Positions 44,493-53,994 of a DNA stretch of 64,000 nucleotides are shown here, in pieces. The notes below the pieces were generated by a model. That model saw only the letters and a program-made list of their open reading frames with translations, was not told the DNA's origin and did no database searches. The stretch spans positions 496,001 to 560,000 of the forward strand of contig NZ_CP017057.1 in assembly GCF_001719165.1 (NCBI RefSeq), written 5' to 3'. The stretch is from Erythrobacter litoralis (lineage in GTDB: Bacteria; Pseudomonadota; Alphaproteobacteria; Sphingomonadales; Sphingomonadaceae). The translations under genes were made by a program, and so were the position numbers. Position 1 is the first letter of the stretch. Every line of letters starts with the position of its first letter.

Positions 44493-45953
44493 TTAACTTT
44501 CCAGCTGGCGCAAGAGGCTGCGCACATCGCCGTCCATGTCGGCATCGCGCTGGCGCAGGTCCTCGATCAGGCGCACGGCGTGGATGACCGTCGAATGGTC
44601 GCGCCCGCCGAACTTGCGCCCGATTTCGGGATAGGAACGCGGCGTGAGCACCTTCGACAGGTACATCGCCACCTGCCGCGGGCGGACCACGGCGCGCGCG
44701 CGCCGCTTCGAGCTCATTTCCGAGCGGTCGATGCGGTAGAACTGGCAAACGGTGCGCTGGATTTCGTCGATCGTGATCCGGCGGCGATTGGCCGAAAGGA
44801 TGTCGGTGAGCTGTTCCTCGGCCAGCTGGAGCGAGACTTCCTGCCCGGTCAGCTGGGCATAGGCGATCAGCTTGTTGAGCCCGCCCACCAGCTCGCGGAT
44901 ATTGCGCGTGATCGTCCGGGCGAGGAAGTCGATGACGTCCTCGGGCACCGAAAGCGGCGCGAAACGCGAAAGCTTGGATTCGAGGATCTTCTTCCTGAGC
45001 TCGATATCGGCGGCCTGAATGTCGGCGACGAGGCCCATCGACAGGCGCGAGAGGAGCCGCGGTTCGACCCCGTCCAATGCCTGCGGGGCGCGGTCGGCGG
45101 CGAAGACCAGCCGCTTGCCCTCGGCGAGAAGCGCGTCGATCGTGTAGAGCAACTCCTCCTGCGCCGATGCCTTGCCGATGATGAACTGGATGTCGTCCAC
45201 CAGCAGCAGGTCGAAGCTCCTGAGGCGGCCCTTGAACTCGATCATCTGGTTCGCCTTCAGCGCCTGGACGAACTCGACCATGAAGCGCTCTGCCGAACAA
45301 TAGAAGATCCGCGCGCGCGGATGGGCCTGCAGGTAGGCATGGCCGATCGCATGGAGAAGGTGCGTCTTGCCCTGTCCGGTCGCGGCCTTGAGATAGAGCG
45401 GCGAGAATTGCGGCTTTTCTGTCGCGGCCATGCGCTGCGCCGCGTTGCAGGCGAGCACGTTCGCCTCACCCGTGACGAATGCGGCGAAGGTGAGCGATGG
45501 ATCGAGCCCGACCGAACCGGTGAAACCCGAATCGCCGATCGTCCCCGCGGCGACCGCGATCGCACTGGCTCCGTCATTGGCCGCGCGGCGCGAATCCTCG
45601 AGATGAAGTTCGGGCAGCTGGCGGCGACCCGGATGGACCTGGACACGGACCTGGCGAACTTCGCTGCGGGCGATCTTCCACGCGAGCTGGAGCCGGTCGC
45701 GGAAACGGTCGTTGACCCAGTTCGCGGCGAATTCGGTCGGCAGATAGAGATCGAGCGTGCCGGTGTCCTTGTCGATCCCGCCAAGCTGGATCGGGCGGAT
45801 CCACTGGCTGTGCAGTTGGTGACCGAGATCCTTGCGCAGGCCCTGGCTGATATCGGCCCAATCGGCGGCGAGGTTCACGGCTTCTGCATCTTCCATCAGA
45901 TCGTCGTCGGTGGAACGACGCGTGGTCCGCGCCTTGTCGATTTTATGCACCAT
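44493..45953 (-). CDS. dnaA: Chromosomal replication initiator protein DnaA
   Basis: This 486-residue initiator has an N-terminal DnaB/DiaA-contact domain (about residues 30-110), a variable linker and an AAA+ domain. Walker A AATGQGKTH lies near residues 190-198, with a Sphingomonad-like variation from the usual GxxGxGKTH. Walker B reads LLLVDDIQF. Domain IV has the DNA-binding signature GGRDHSTVIHA. The ATG at 45953 follows TTGGGGAAGTA. The open frame extends upstream into non-conserved sequence. Confidence 0.97.
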   Translation of the reverse strand: MVHKIDKARTTRRSTDDDLMEDAEAVNLAADWADISQGLRKDLGHQLHSQWIRPIQLGGIDKDTGTLDLYLPTEFAANWVNDRFRDRLQLAWKIARSEVRQVRVQVHPGRRQLPELHLEDSRRAANDGASAIAVAAGTIGDSGFTGSVGLDPSLTFAAFVTGEANVLACNAAQRMAATEKPQFSPLYLKAATGQGKTHLLHAIGHAYLQAHPRARIFYCSAERFMVEFVQALKANQMIEFKGRLRSFDLLLVDDIQFIIGKASAQEELLYTIDALLAEGKRLVFAADRAPQALDGVEPRLLSRLSMGLVADIQAADIELRKKILESKLSRFAPLSVPEDVIDFLARTITRNIRELVGGLNKLIAYAQLTGQEVSLQLAEEQLTDILSANRRRITIDEIQRTVCQFYRIDRSEMSSKRRARAVVRPRQVAMYLSKVLTPRSYPEIGRKFGGRDHSTVIHAVRLIEDLRQRDADMDGDVRSLLRQLES

Positions 45954-46306
45954 TACTTCCCCAATTCGTCCTCGCACCCGGGACGTTTGGCCCCGGGCGG
46001 CATACCTCGTGTACGACAGGCAATATTCGTCTTTCCCCGGGAAACGTGGTCCCTCGGGATGCCCCCTGTCATCAGCTTTTAAGAACCCGGACTGTCCCGC
46101 TCCGAGTGAGACGCGAATAAAGAACCGATCGCCCTCCAAGGCAAGCAGGCGCGTTTAAAAAAAGTGAAATAATCCTGTTGACTCGGCGCAAGCCCGCAGC
46201 CGTTCGTTCAAGTCCCTGTTTTGCTTTGCGAAGCGTATTCTAGCACTCGCGAATCGTGAGGAATCCTTACGTTTCGCGCAGGGTTCGCAGTCACAATTGT
46301 CGCATG
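45954..46306. promoter_or_regulatory. dnaA upstream region (no gene)
   Basis: This stretch of about 350 bases between dnaA and the rpsT terminator contains no convincing gene. It has CCCGGG three times (near 45978, 45993, 46036), including the 13-bp palindrome TTTCCCCGGGAAA at 46032-46044, and an A-rich patch around 46154. I found no TTATCCACA-like DnaA box and no cluster suggesting oriC. The dnaA promoter must lie here, but I cannot place it by eye. Confidence 0.5.
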
Positions 46307-46335
46307 AAAAAAGGCCGCACCTGATCGGCGCGGCC
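46307..46335 (-). terminator. Intrinsic terminator after rpsT
   Basis: On the minus strand GGCCGC, an 11-base loop and GCGGCC (plus-strand 46330-46335 and 46313-46318) are followed by TTTTTT. It lies 100 bases past the rpsT stop and separates rpsT from the dnaA promoter region. Confidence 0.85.
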
Positions 46336-46435
46336 CTATTCGGGAGCGGCGGGCTCGACAGCGTGCGAGCCCCGTAGAATCACCTATAAAAACCCGCGGA
46401 TGATTCGCCCCATCGGAGCGTCCGCCCGGCGGCCC

Positions 46436-46696
46436 TCAGAGCGCGGAGACGCGCTTCGAGAGACGCGAGATCTTGCGCGCGACGGTGTTCTTGTGAAGCA
46501 CGCCGCGGGCGACGCCGCGCTGCATTTCGGGCTGGGCCGCCCTCAGGGCATTGGCCGCCGCGTCCTTGTCGCCTTCCTCGATGGCCGTTTCGACCTTCTT
46601 GATGAAGCTGCGGATACGGCTCATGCGGGCGGTGTTGATGTCCGCGCGGCGGTTGTTGCGGCGGATGCGCTTACGGGCTTGCGGCGTGTTGGCCAT
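46436..46696 (-). CDS. rpsT: Small ribosomal subunit protein bS20
   Basis: This 86-residue basic helical protein reads [21 protein letters not shown], then [14 protein letters not shown] and [19 protein letters not shown], the standard S20 pattern. It binds 16S rRNA. Upstream on the minus strand TTGACC (46849-46844) and TATGTG (46826-46821), 17 bases apart, may be its promoter. The 186-base gap towards mutM otherwise shows nothing. Confidence 0.97.
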   Translation of the reverse strand: MANTPQARKRIRRNNRRADINTARMSRIRSFIKKVETAIEEGDKDAAANALRAAQPEMQRGVARGVLHKNTVARKISRLSKRVSAL

Positions 46697-46882
46697 GTCT
46701 TCTCGTCTGTCTCGCGTTTTGTCGGCGTGGCCTATCGGGCCAGCGTGAAGGTTCGATGCTCTGTCAAAAGGTCGCTCGGCAGCATCCGGACATTACGGAC
46801 CCGGCCGCCGGGAAGCGCGCCACATAGGGCGGGAGGGCCGAAAGGTCAACGATTCCCTCGCACCTGCACCTCGCGCAGCCCG

Positions 46883-47698
46883 TCAGCGCTGGCATTTGGG
46901 GCAGAACCAGGTACTGCGCCCGCCCTGCGCGATGCGTCGCACGGTCCCGCCATCTGCGCGGCGGCAGGGTTCGCCCGTGCGTCCGTAGACGTCGAAGCGC
47001 GTCGCGAAATAGCCCAGTTCCCCGTCGGGCGCGGCATAATCGCGCAGGGTCGAGCCGCCGTCGCGGATCGACGCCTCGAGCACATCGCGGATCGCCGGCA
47101 CCAACCGGGCAAGCTGCGGCTTCGTCACCTTGCCGCCGGCTTTCCTCGGATGGATTCGCGCGCGCCACAACGCTTCGCAGACATAGATGTTGCCAAGCCC
47201 CGCGACGGTCCGCTGGTCGAGCAGGCACAGCTTGATCGATTGGGTGCGCCCGGCAAGAGCGGCCCTGAGATGCGCCGGCGTCAGGTCCTCGCCCAGCGGT
47301 TCCGGCCCCATGGCGGCGAATTGCGGCCATTCCCCGAGCGCCTCCGTCTCGACGAGATCGACCGAGCCGAAGCGGCGCGGGTCGCACAAGGCAAAACGAT
47401 GGTCCGCGGTTTCGAGCAGGAGATGGTCGTGAATGTCGGCCTGTGCGGGATCGATCCGCCAGCGCCCGCTCATGCCGAGGTGAAACACCAGCGTGCGCGC
47501 CCGGTCGGTGTGGATGAGGCCGTATTTCGCGCGCCGCGCGAGGCCGGTGACCCGCGCGCCCGTCATCGCCTGTACCAGATCGGCGGGGAAGGGGCGGCGC
47601 AGATCGGGGCGGTTCACCGCGACACGCGTGATCCGCTCGCCTTCGAGATAGCGGGCGAGGCCGCGAACGGTGGTTTCGACTTCGGGCAATTCGGGCAT
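46883..47698 (-). CDS. mutM: Formamidopyrimidine-DNA glycosylase MutM, with an incomplete zinc-finger cysteine set
   Basis: This 271-residue enzyme removes 8-oxoguanine and formamidopyrimidines. Mature Pro2 and Glu3 (MPELPEVETT) are catalytic, with Lys in FHLGMSGR context and a helix-two-turn-helix around GLGNIYVCEALWRA. The C-terminal zinc finger reads EPCRRADGG...GRSTWFCPKCQR, giving three cysteines where four are usual; the second Cys is Ala/Asp. The ATG at 47698 is fixed by the required N-terminal MPELPE. It is divergent from ubiE. Confidence 0.95.
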   Translation of the reverse strand: MPELPEVETTVRGLARYLEGERITRVAVNRPDLRRPFPADLVQAMTGARVTGLARRAKYGLIHTDRARTLVFHLGMSGRWRIDPAQADIHDHLLLETADHRFALCDPRRFGSVDLVETEALGEWPQFAAMGPEPLGEDLTPAHLRAALAGRTQSIKLCLLDQRTVAGLGNIYVCEALWRARIHPRKAGGKVTKPQLARLVPAIRDVLEASIRDGGSTLRDYAAPDGELGYFATRFDVYGRTGEPCRRADGGTVRRIAQGGRSTWFCPKCQR

Positions 47699-47819
47699 GG
47701 CGGAAAGGCTTGTCGTAAGGGCGGCGCGGGGCCAGCGAAAGGGGCACTCGCTTTCGCCCCGACGAAGCGTGAATACAAGGCCTTTGCCCCGCGCGCGATT
47801 CACCCTAAGGCATGCCGCC

Positions 47820-48593
47820 ATGAACGACACAGCGCGCACTGCCACCGACAGCCCCGAAACCGTCTCCTTCGGCTACGAAGACGTCACCCCAGAGGAAAAG
47901 ACCCGCCGCGTGGGCGCGGTCTTCACGAGCGTCGCGCAGAAATACGACATCATGAACGATGCGATGTCGGCAGGCATGCACCGGCTTTGGAAGGACCGTT
48001 TCGTCAAGCGCGTGAAGCCGCAGCCGGGCGAGCAGGTGCTCGACATGGCGGGCGGGACAGGCGACATTGCCTTTCGCATGGTGGCGAAGGGTGCGCATGT
48101 GACGGTCGCCGACATCAACCAGGAAATGCTCGACGTCGGCGCAGAGCGCGCCGTCGAACGCGGCAGCAGCGAGGACGAGGGCAGCCTCGTCTTCACCTGC
48201 CAGAATGCCGAGCAGGTCGAATTCGCCTCCAACACCTTCGATGCCTACACCATCGCCTTCGGCATAAGGAACGTGACCCACATAGACCGCGCGCTGGCCG
48301 AGGCGCACCGGGTGCTGCGTCCGGGCGGGCGGTTCTTCTGCCTCGAATTCTCGACCGTCGAATGGTCGGGCCTCAAGGAGGCCTACGACCTTTATTCCGA
48401 CCGGCTTCTTCCGCGCATGGGCCAGGTGATCGCTGGGGATGCCGATTCCTATCGCTATCTCGTCGAATCGATCCGCAAGTTTCCGCGCATGGCCGAATTC
48501 GAACGGATGATCGCGCGCGCAGGCTTCGTGAACACCAAGGTCGAACCGATCATGGGCGGGCTTGTCGCGATCCATTCGGGCTGGAAGGTCTGA
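47820..48593 (+). CDS. ubiE: Ubiquinone/menaquinone C-methyltransferase UbiE
   Basis: This 257-residue SAM-dependent enzyme does the C-methylation step of ubiquinone (and menaquinone where present). It has VFTSVAQKYDIMNDAMSAGMHRLWK, SAM motif VLDMAGGTGDIAF, FGIRNVTH and LEFSTVEW, the UbiE signatures. It has an N-terminal extension of about 28 residues. ubiB follows 49 bases downstream, a conserved pair. Confidence 0.95.
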   Translation: MNDTARTATDSPETVSFGYEDVTPEEKTRRVGAVFTSVAQKYDIMNDAMSAGMHRLWKDRFVKRVKPQPGEQVLDMAGGTGDIAFRMVAKGAHVTVADINQEMLDVGAERAVERGSSEDEGSLVFTCQNAEQVEFASNTFDAYTIAFGIRNVTHIDRALAEAHRVLRPGGRFFCLEFSTVEWSGLKEAYDLYSDRLLPRMGQVIAGDADSYRYLVESIRKFPRMAEFERMIARAGFVNTKVEPIMGGLVAIHSGWKV

Positions 48594-48642
48594 TCGCGGC
48601 CGCATGGGGAACACTTTGCCGGTTCGAGCGCACTGACCTGAC

Positions 48643-50211
48643 ATGACAGCGCCTGCCATCCATCTCCTGCGCCTCGCCAATTGGGGGACGACGCTCGCTC
48701 GCCGCCGCGCGCTGGTGGGGATCGAGGAGGACCCGAACGCGCCTTCGGCACTGCGCCGGCTGGTCAAGCTTGCCCGGCTCGCGACCTTTACCGGGGCAAA
48801 GGGACCGCGCGACTATGCGGGCGCCTTTCGTGCGATCGGTCCGGCGGCGATCAAGCTCGGCCAGTCGCTTGCGACGCGGCCCGATCTCGTCGGCGAGGAA
48901 GCGGCGCACAATCTTCTCAGCCTGCAGGACAATCTTCCGCCCGTCCCGTTCGACAAGATCCGCGAACAGATCGAGGCGAGTTTCGAACAGCCGCTCGAGA
49001 CCCTGTTCGCCGAGATCGACCCTGTTCCCGTCGGCGCCGCCTCGATCGCGCAGGTGCACAAGGGCGTAACGAAAGACGGCCGCAAGGTCGCGATCAAGGT
49101 CCTGCGCCCCGGCATCCGCCAGAAATTCGCGCGCGACATCCAGACCTATGAATGGGCCGCCGCCCATGTCGAGGCGATGGGCGGAGAGGCGAGCCGCCTG
49201 CGCCCGCGCCTGACGATCGCCAATTTCAAGCGCTGGTCGAATTCTGAACTCGATCTCCGCCGCGAAGCCGCCTCGGCCAGCGAGCTCGCCGAGCAGATGG
49301 CGGGGGTGACGGGATACCGCATTCCCGAGATCGACTGGGATCGCACCAATGGCCGCGTGCTGACGATCGAATGGATCGACGGGGTCAAGATCTCGAATAC
49401 CGAGGCGTTGATCGAGCGCGGGCACGATCTGCCAGCGATCGCCGAAAAGCTCGTCATCAGCTTTCTCACGCAGGCGATCAGCGCGGGCTTCTTTCATGCC
49501 GACATGCACCAGGGCAATCTGTTCGTGGAGGACGACGGAACGATCGTCGCGATCGATTTCGGCATCATGGGCCGGATCGACCGGCGCGCGCGGCAATGGC
49601 TGGCTGAAATCCTCTACGGGCTGACGACGGGCAATTATCAGCGCGTCGCCGAAATCCATTTCGAGGCGCAATATGTGCCGAGTTACCATTCGGTCGGCGA
49701 ATTCGCGACCGCGCTGCGCGCAGTGGGAGAGCCCATGCGCGGCAAGCCGGTCAAGGAACTCTCGGTCGGCCAGATGCTCGACGGGCTGTTCGCGATCACC
49801 CGCGATTTCGACATGCAGACCCAGCCTCACCTTTTACTGCTGCAGAAGACGATGGTGATGGTCGAAGGCATCGCGACCCAGCTCAATCCCGACATCAACA
49901 TGTGGGACACTGCCGCGCCCTATGTCCGGTCGTGGATCCGCGATGAGCTCGGCCCCGAGGCCGCGCTGGCCGACCGGCTCAAGGAAGACACCGAGACGCT
50001 GCTGCGCCTGCCGGGTCTGATCCGGCGGCTGGAGGAGAAGTTCCCGCCCAAGGGCGGCGCGCCCGAACCGCCACCGCTGCCGGAGATTCCGCTCCTCACC
50101 GAACGGCGCCCGCGCGAAGGGCAGGGCGGCTCGCTGCTGGGCTATCTTTTCGCCGGCGCGGTGGGCGCGGGCGCGATGTGGGGGCTTGTCGCTTCCGGCC
50201 TGCTCGGCTGA
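48643..50211 (+). CDS. ubiB: Ubiquinone biosynthesis atypical kinase UbiB
   Basis: This 522-residue ADCK/ABC1 family protein carries the KxGQ motif (AIKLGQSLATRPD), the Ala-rich nucleotide loop PVGAASIAQVHKG, AIKVLRPG, catalytic HADMHQGNLFV and IDFGIMGR. Two C-terminal membrane helices sit at about residues 495-520. UbiB is an ATPase that supports lipid-phase ubiquinone assembly. It follows ubiE, and the DUF4345 gene converges on it. Confidence 0.95.
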   Translation: MTAPAIHLLRLANWGTTLARRRALVGIEEDPNAPSALRRLVKLARLATFTGAKGPRDYAGAFRAIGPAAIKLGQSLATRPDLVGEEAAHNLLSLQDNLPPVPFDKIREQIEASFEQPLETLFAEIDPVPVGAASIAQVHKGVTKDGRKVAIKVLRPGIRQKFARDIQTYEWAAAHVEAMGGEASRLRPRLTIANFKRWSNSELDLRREAASASELAEQMAGVTGYRIPEIDWDRTNGRVLTIEWIDGVKISNTEALIERGHDLPAIAEKLVISFLTQAISAGFFHADMHQGNLFVEDDGTIVAIDFGIMGRIDRRARQWLAEILYGLTTGNYQRVAEIHFEAQYVPSYHSVGEFATALRAVGEPMRGKPVKELSVGQMLDGLFAITRDFDMQTQPHLLLLQKTMVMVEGIATQLNPDINMWDTAAPYVRSWIRDELGPEAALADRLKEDTETLLRLPGLIRRLEEKFPPKGGAPEPPPLPEIPLLTERRPREGQGGSLLGYLFAGAVGAGAMWGLVASGLLG

Positions 50212-50215
50212 CGCT

Positions 50216-50617
50216 TCACTCCTCGCGCTCGACGAAGGCCCCGCTGGGCAGTATCCGGCTCGCTACCACGATCAGGATCACCGTCACCGCCTCGACCCCC
50301 ATCGGCGCCACCCAGCCGAGATAGAACCCGTCCACGACGAGACTGTAGGCGCGCGCGAGAAAGGTGAGCCCGAAGATCGCGCCCGCCACCAGCAGGAATT
50401 CGCCGCGCCGTTTCCACGCGCCGATCAGCAGGCATGCGCCGGCGACCACGAAATAGGCGAAGAAATCGCCGCGCAGACTGGAGAGGCCCTGCGCGCCGCG
50501 CGGCACCAGCCCGAAACTGCCGCCCATGGCTGCCGGATCGACGAGAAACGAACCGCCGATGATGATAAATACCAGCCCCGCTAGGAACAGGGCGGCGCGC
50601 AGCAAAGTGACGGTCAT
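50216..50617 (-). CDS. DUF4345 family membrane protein
   Basis: This 133-residue protein has four predicted membrane helices: TLLRAALFLAGLVFIIIGGSF, DFFAYFVVAGACLLIGAW, FLLVAGAIFGLTFLARAYS and APMGVEAVTVILIVVASRI. The length and helix order match DUF4345. AAAGGAAGTCCG precedes the ATG at 50617; a longer in-frame start lacks hydrophobic character. Function unknown. Confidence 0.75.
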   Translation of the reverse strand: MTVTLLRAALFLAGLVFIIIGGSFLVDPAAMGGSFGLVPRGAQGLSSLRGDFFAYFVVAGACLLIGAWKRRGEFLLVAGAIFGLTFLARAYSLVVDGFYLGWVAPMGVEAVTVILIVVASRILPSGAFVEREE

Positions 50618-50679
50618 CGGACTTCCTTTCGATTGATCCTGCCGCTTATGCCTCGTCGGCGCATCCTGTCTCAAGCCGT

Positions 50680-50708
50680 TTGGCGCGGGCGATCCCCGCC
50701 TGTATAAG
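50680..50708 (+). promoter_or_regulatory. Candidate promoter for coaBC
   Basis: TTGGCG (50680-50685) and TATAAG (50703-50708) are 17 bases apart, 115 bases before the coaBC start. Downstream a 7-bp hairpin GCGGCGG / CCGCCGC (50793-50799 and 50808-50814) sits just upstream of the ribosome site TAGGAG. Match judged by eye. Confidence 0.5.
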
Positions 50709-50823
50709 CGAAACCTTAACCATGCCCGGCGCAAGGGACCTGCTCGCCTCTTGGCGGAACGGGGCCCGAAGGCTAGGTGGAACGCGCGAGATGCGGCGGG
50801 AACGCTTCCGCCGCGACTAGGAG

Positions 50824-52497
50824 ATGCATGACGCGATGTGCGGCGCTGGGCCGAAAATCCTGCTGGTCGTGGGCGGCGGTATCGCGGCCTACAAGTCGTT
50901 GGAGCTCGTCCGCCTGATCCGCAAGGGCGGCGGCGATGTCACCTGCGTCGTCACCAAGGGCGGGCAGCAATTCGTGACGCCCATGTCGCTTGCAGCCCTG
51001 TCGGAAAACCAGGTCTATACCAGCCTGTTCGATCTCAAGAACGAGGTCGAGATGGGCCATATCCAGTTGTCGCGCGAGGCCGATCTCGTCGTCGTCTGTC
51101 CCGCCACCGCCGATCTCGTCGCCAAGATGGCGAGCGGCATCGCCGACGATCTTGCCACCACGCTGATCCTCGCCACGGACAAGCCGGTGATGGCCGTCCC
51201 TGCGATGAACGTTCGGATGTGGGAACACGAAGCGACCCAGCGCAACATCGAATGGCTGAGGCAGGCGGGCGTCAGCGTGCTCCATCCCGATGAAGGTGCG
51301 ATGGCCTGCGGCGAATTCGGCTATGGGCGCCTGCCCGAACCCGAAGTCATCTGGCGCGAGATTGCGGCGCATTTCGGGATCGAGGTCGAGGATCCTACGC
51401 CCGCTCCGGCTGCCGCTCCCGCCGCCGCCAACGATCTGGTCGAAGCCGACGACGACGACGAGGACGAGGACGGCGATGTCGGGCGCGGGCTCGGCGGGCT
51501 CCTGTCGCGGCTCATTCCGCGCTCCACGCCCAAGCGCACGCACGAGGATATCGAGACCGAATATTCCGAGTTCGAGGACGATTTCGAGCAGGATATCGGC
51601 GAGGATGAAGGCTCCGGTGGCGACGGATTGCCGCCCGAGGAGGAAATTCCCGAATTCAAGCCTGATTTCGGCGGGCCGCTGCTCGCGAAGAAGGGCGGGG
51701 CATCTTCCGCGCCGCCGATCGATCCCGATGCGCTGAACCACGAATTCGACCCGCGCAGGCAGCCGCCCGAACGCCTTGAACCCGGGCCGTTCGAAAGCGC
51801 CGACGGCGATGCGGCCAGTTTCGAAGTCGACGCATCCTACCGTCCCCTCAAGGGCCGCCACGTGCTCGTCACAGCAGGGCCGACATGGGAAGCGATCGAC
51901 CCGGTGCGCTACATCGCCAACCGGTCGAGCGGGAAGCAGGGCTTTGCCATCGCCGCGGCCGCTGCGGCTCTCGGCGCGAAAGTGACGCTGGTGGCGGGCC
52001 CAGTCTCGCTCCGCACGCCCGAGGGTGTGACACGCGTCGATGTCGAATCCGCCGAGGACATGGCGAAAGCCGTGAAAAGGGCGCTTCCCGCCGATGCCGC
52101 TGTCATGGTCGCAGCGGTCGCCGACTGGCGGCCGAAGGAATATCGGGGCGAGAAGATCAAGAAGCGCGGCTCGGCACCGCCCGCGCTGATGCTGACTGAA
52201 AATCCCGACATCCTGACCAATCTCGCCGCCGGCAAGGATCGCCCGGAACTGGTCATCGGCTTCGCTGCCGAAACCGACGATGTCCTCGCCAATGCCAAGC
52301 AGAAGCGCAAGCGCAAGGCCGCCGACTGGATCGTCGCCAATGACGTGTCAGGAGACGTGATGGGCGGCGACGACAATCTCGTCCATATCGTGAGCGAAAG
52401 CGGGGTCGAGACGCTCGACCAGATGCCCAAGCGCGACGTCGCGATGGCGCTGGCCGAACGGATCGCCGCGACGCTCAAGGCCGAAGCCGCCGAATGA
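50824..52497 (+). CDS. coaBC: Bifunctional CoaBC with a long acidic linker
   Basis: This 557-residue fusion makes 4'-phosphopantetheine from phosphopantothenate and cysteine. The CoaC decarboxylase domain (about residues 9-185) has catalytic His79 in [15 protein letters not shown] and Cys162 in MACGEFGYG. The CoaB synthetase (about 340-555) has [24 protein letters not shown] and the KIKK lysines. About 150 residues (188-340), mostly Asp, Glu, Pro and Gly, separate the domains, so the protein is far longer than the usual 400 residues. ATG 50824 abuts TAGGAG; 50836 is possible. It overlaps dut by 4 bases. Confidence 0.95.
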   Translation: MHDAMCGAGPKILLVVGGGIAAYKSLELVRLIRKGGGDVTCVVTKGGQQFVTPMSLAALSENQVYTSLFDLKNEVEMGHIQLSREADLVVVCPATADLVAKMASGIADDLATTLILATDKPVMAVPAMNVRMWEHEATQRNIEWLRQAGVSVLHPDEGAMACGEFGYGRLPEPEVIWREIAAHFGIEVEDPTPAPAAAPAAANDLVEADDDDEDEDGDVGRGLGGLLSRLIPRSTPKRTHEDIETEYSEFEDDFEQDIGEDEGSGGDGLPPEEEIPEFKPDFGGPLLAKKGGASSAPPIDPDALNHEFDPRRQPPERLEPGPFESADGDAASFEVDASYRPLKGRHVLVTAGPTWEAIDPVRYIANRSSGKQGFAIAAAAAALGAKVTLVAGPVSLRTPEGVTRVDVESAEDMAKAVKRALPADAAVMVAAVADWRPKEYRGEKIKKRGSAPPALMLTENPDILTNLAAGKDRPELVIGFAAETDDVLANAKQKRKRKAADWIVANDVSGDVMGGDDNLVHIVSESGVETLDQMPKRDVAMALAERIAATLKAEAAE

Positions 52498-52937
52498 CGG
52501 CCGTACCCGTAGAAGTGAAGCGCCTGCCCCATGGGGAAGGCCTCGATCTCCCCGCCTATGCCACCGAAGGTGCGGCCGGGATGGACGTGGTTTCCGCAGA
52601 GGACGTGACGATCCAGCCCGGCGCGCGCCATCCGGTCGCGACCGGCCTCGCGCTTGCCATACCGGCCGGTTACGAGATCCAGGTCCGCCCGCGTTCGGGG
52701 CTCGCCTTAAGGCACGGCATCACAGTGCCCAACACCCCCGGAACGATAGATTCGGATTATCGCGGGGAATTGAAGGTCCTGCTGATAAATCACGGGAGCG
52801 AACCCTTCGCGATCGCTCGCGGGGACAGGGTCGCGCAGCTGGTGCTCGCGCCCGTGGTGCAGGCGTCATGGCGCGAGGTCGAAGAGCTCGATGCGACCGC
52901 GCGCGGCGCGGGCGGTTTCGGGTCCACCGGGGTCTAG
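52494..52937 (+). CDS. dut: dUTP diphosphatase
   Basis: This 147-residue homotrimeric dUTPase has all five motifs: [44 protein letters not shown] and a C-terminal GAGGFGSTG. It keeps dUTP low and makes dUMP for thymidylate synthesis. It overlaps coaBC by 4 bases, a common alphaproteobacterial arrangement, and ends at a terminator. Confidence 0.96.
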   Translation: MTAVPVEVKRLPHGEGLDLPAYATEGAAGMDVVSAEDVTIQPGARHPVATGLALAIPAGYEIQVRPRSGLALRHGITVPNTPGTIDSDYRGELKVLLINHGSEPFAIARGDRVAQLVLAPVVQASWREVEELDATARGAGGFGSTGV

Positions 52938-52940
52938 AAC

Positions 52941-52975
52941 AAAAAAGGCGGCGCCGATCCCATGGCGCCGCCTTT
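52941..52975. terminator. Bidirectional terminator between dut and DUF4136 gene
   Basis: AAAGGCGGCGCC and GGCGCCGCCTTT form a perfect 12-bp stem with an 8-base loop. A-run on the left (52941-52946) and TTT on the right allow termination from both sides. It lies between convergent genes. Confidence 0.9.
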
Positions 52976-53009
52976 CCCTCCCATCCAATGTGACCGGAAC
53001 GCGTCCGGC

Positions 53010-53705
53010 TCAGTCGACTTCCTTGACCTTCTTGCTTTCGTCGTCGCGGATCGTGATCCGCAGCGTCTCGCCCGAATTGCCGGGGAAATCGGTGAAGATC
53101 GCCTCGACCAGATTGGGTACCAGCGTCTGCAGCCGGTTCGAGCGCGAAACCGCCTGCGCCTGACCTTCGAACAGGCGTTCGCCGGTCGTGGTCGAATCGA
53201 TCTTGATGTCGATCCCGCTCGTATAGACGGTGTAGCTGCGCACCTGCGGGCCTGCGAGCCACGGATCGTAGAAGCCCACGCCCCAGCCGCGATTGAAGCC
53301 GAAGCCGCCGCCCCAGCCGCCCCAGGCACCCCAGGGGCCGAAGGCCGGGCCGACACCGACATTGGATGTGCGCACGCGCTCTCGCCCGTTGTCGACATCG
53401 TAGTCGAAGCGCACGAGCAGGCTCGCCTCGGAAGGCGAAGCGGCGCGTGTGTAGCCGAGTTCGGTCAGCTCTTCCGCGACAAGATCGGCATACATGGCGA
53501 ATTCGAGCCCGCCGGCGAGTTTCGGATCCTCCGCCACCACGGCAAAGCTTTCGCCCTGCGGTGCGGGGAGCTGCGCGGCAAAGCGCGAGACATCGGCCTT
53601 GAACGGCGTCGCGCAGGCCGCAAGGCTGCCGGCGAGGGCAAGCGCGAGACCGATGCGGACCGTGGCCGTGTAGGAACGTCTTGGGTTCATGTTAGGATGT
53701 TTCAT
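53010..53705 (-). CDS. DUF4136 family lipoprotein
   Basis: This 231-residue protein has a signal peptide with lipobox SLAAC (Cys31). It has the DUF4136 core EELTELGYTRAASPSEASLLVRFDYDV, then a Gly/Trp/Phe-rich stretch (about residues 120-145), and IDIKIDSTTTGERLFEGQAQA. It ends with the FTDFPGNSGETLRI motif shared with the lipoprotein at 17225-17863. AGAAGG lies 6 bases before the ATG at 53705. It probably sits on the periplasmic face of the outer membrane. Function unknown. Confidence 0.85.
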   Translation of the reverse strand: MKHPNMNPRRSYTATVRIGLALALAGSLAACATPFKADVSRFAAQLPAPQGESFAVVAEDPKLAGGLEFAMYADLVAEELTELGYTRAASPSEASLLVRFDYDVDNGRERVRTSNVGVGPAFGPWGAWGGWGGGFGFNRGWGVGFYDPWLAGPQVRSYTVYTSGIDIKIDSTTTGERLFEGQAQAVSRSNRLQTLVPNLVEAIFTDFPGNSGETLRITIRDDESKKVKEVD

Positions 53706-53994
53706 GGCATACCTTCTGCGAGTTCACCAGTGCCTTGTGCCATGCCCGGCAGACCGCCATGCCCTCTCGCTCCCAGCCGGGGAGCGCCTCGCCTTGTCGA
53801 GAAGTGGCGGCCCGCCCGTTTTCGGCGGCTCGTCCGTCAGCCTCGAGACGATCATACGACCTTGCCGGCGCGCGGATGCAGCACCGTCATGACGGCCTTA
53901 TACAGTGCGGGTCTGAACCAGCATTGAACGCGCATGTGCCTCGCTTCGTCCAAAAAGCGAGCGTCATCAGGGGGTTCGTCGGCGCCGTATCGGC

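Noticed and set aside
45954..46435. Possible oriC beside dnaA
   Set aside because: No DnaA box cluster and no AT-rich unwinding element; oriC is often elsewhere in alphaproteobacteria.
46400..48646. 748-codon plus-strand frame across rpsT, mutM and ubiE
   Set aside because: No ribosome site, no family resemblance and low-complexity Arg/Ala content; the real genes are conserved in other frames.
50216..50734. Longer start for the DUF4345 gene
   Set aside because: The extra 39 residues are Arg-rich with no conservation and no ribosome site; ATG 50617 has AAAGGAAG.
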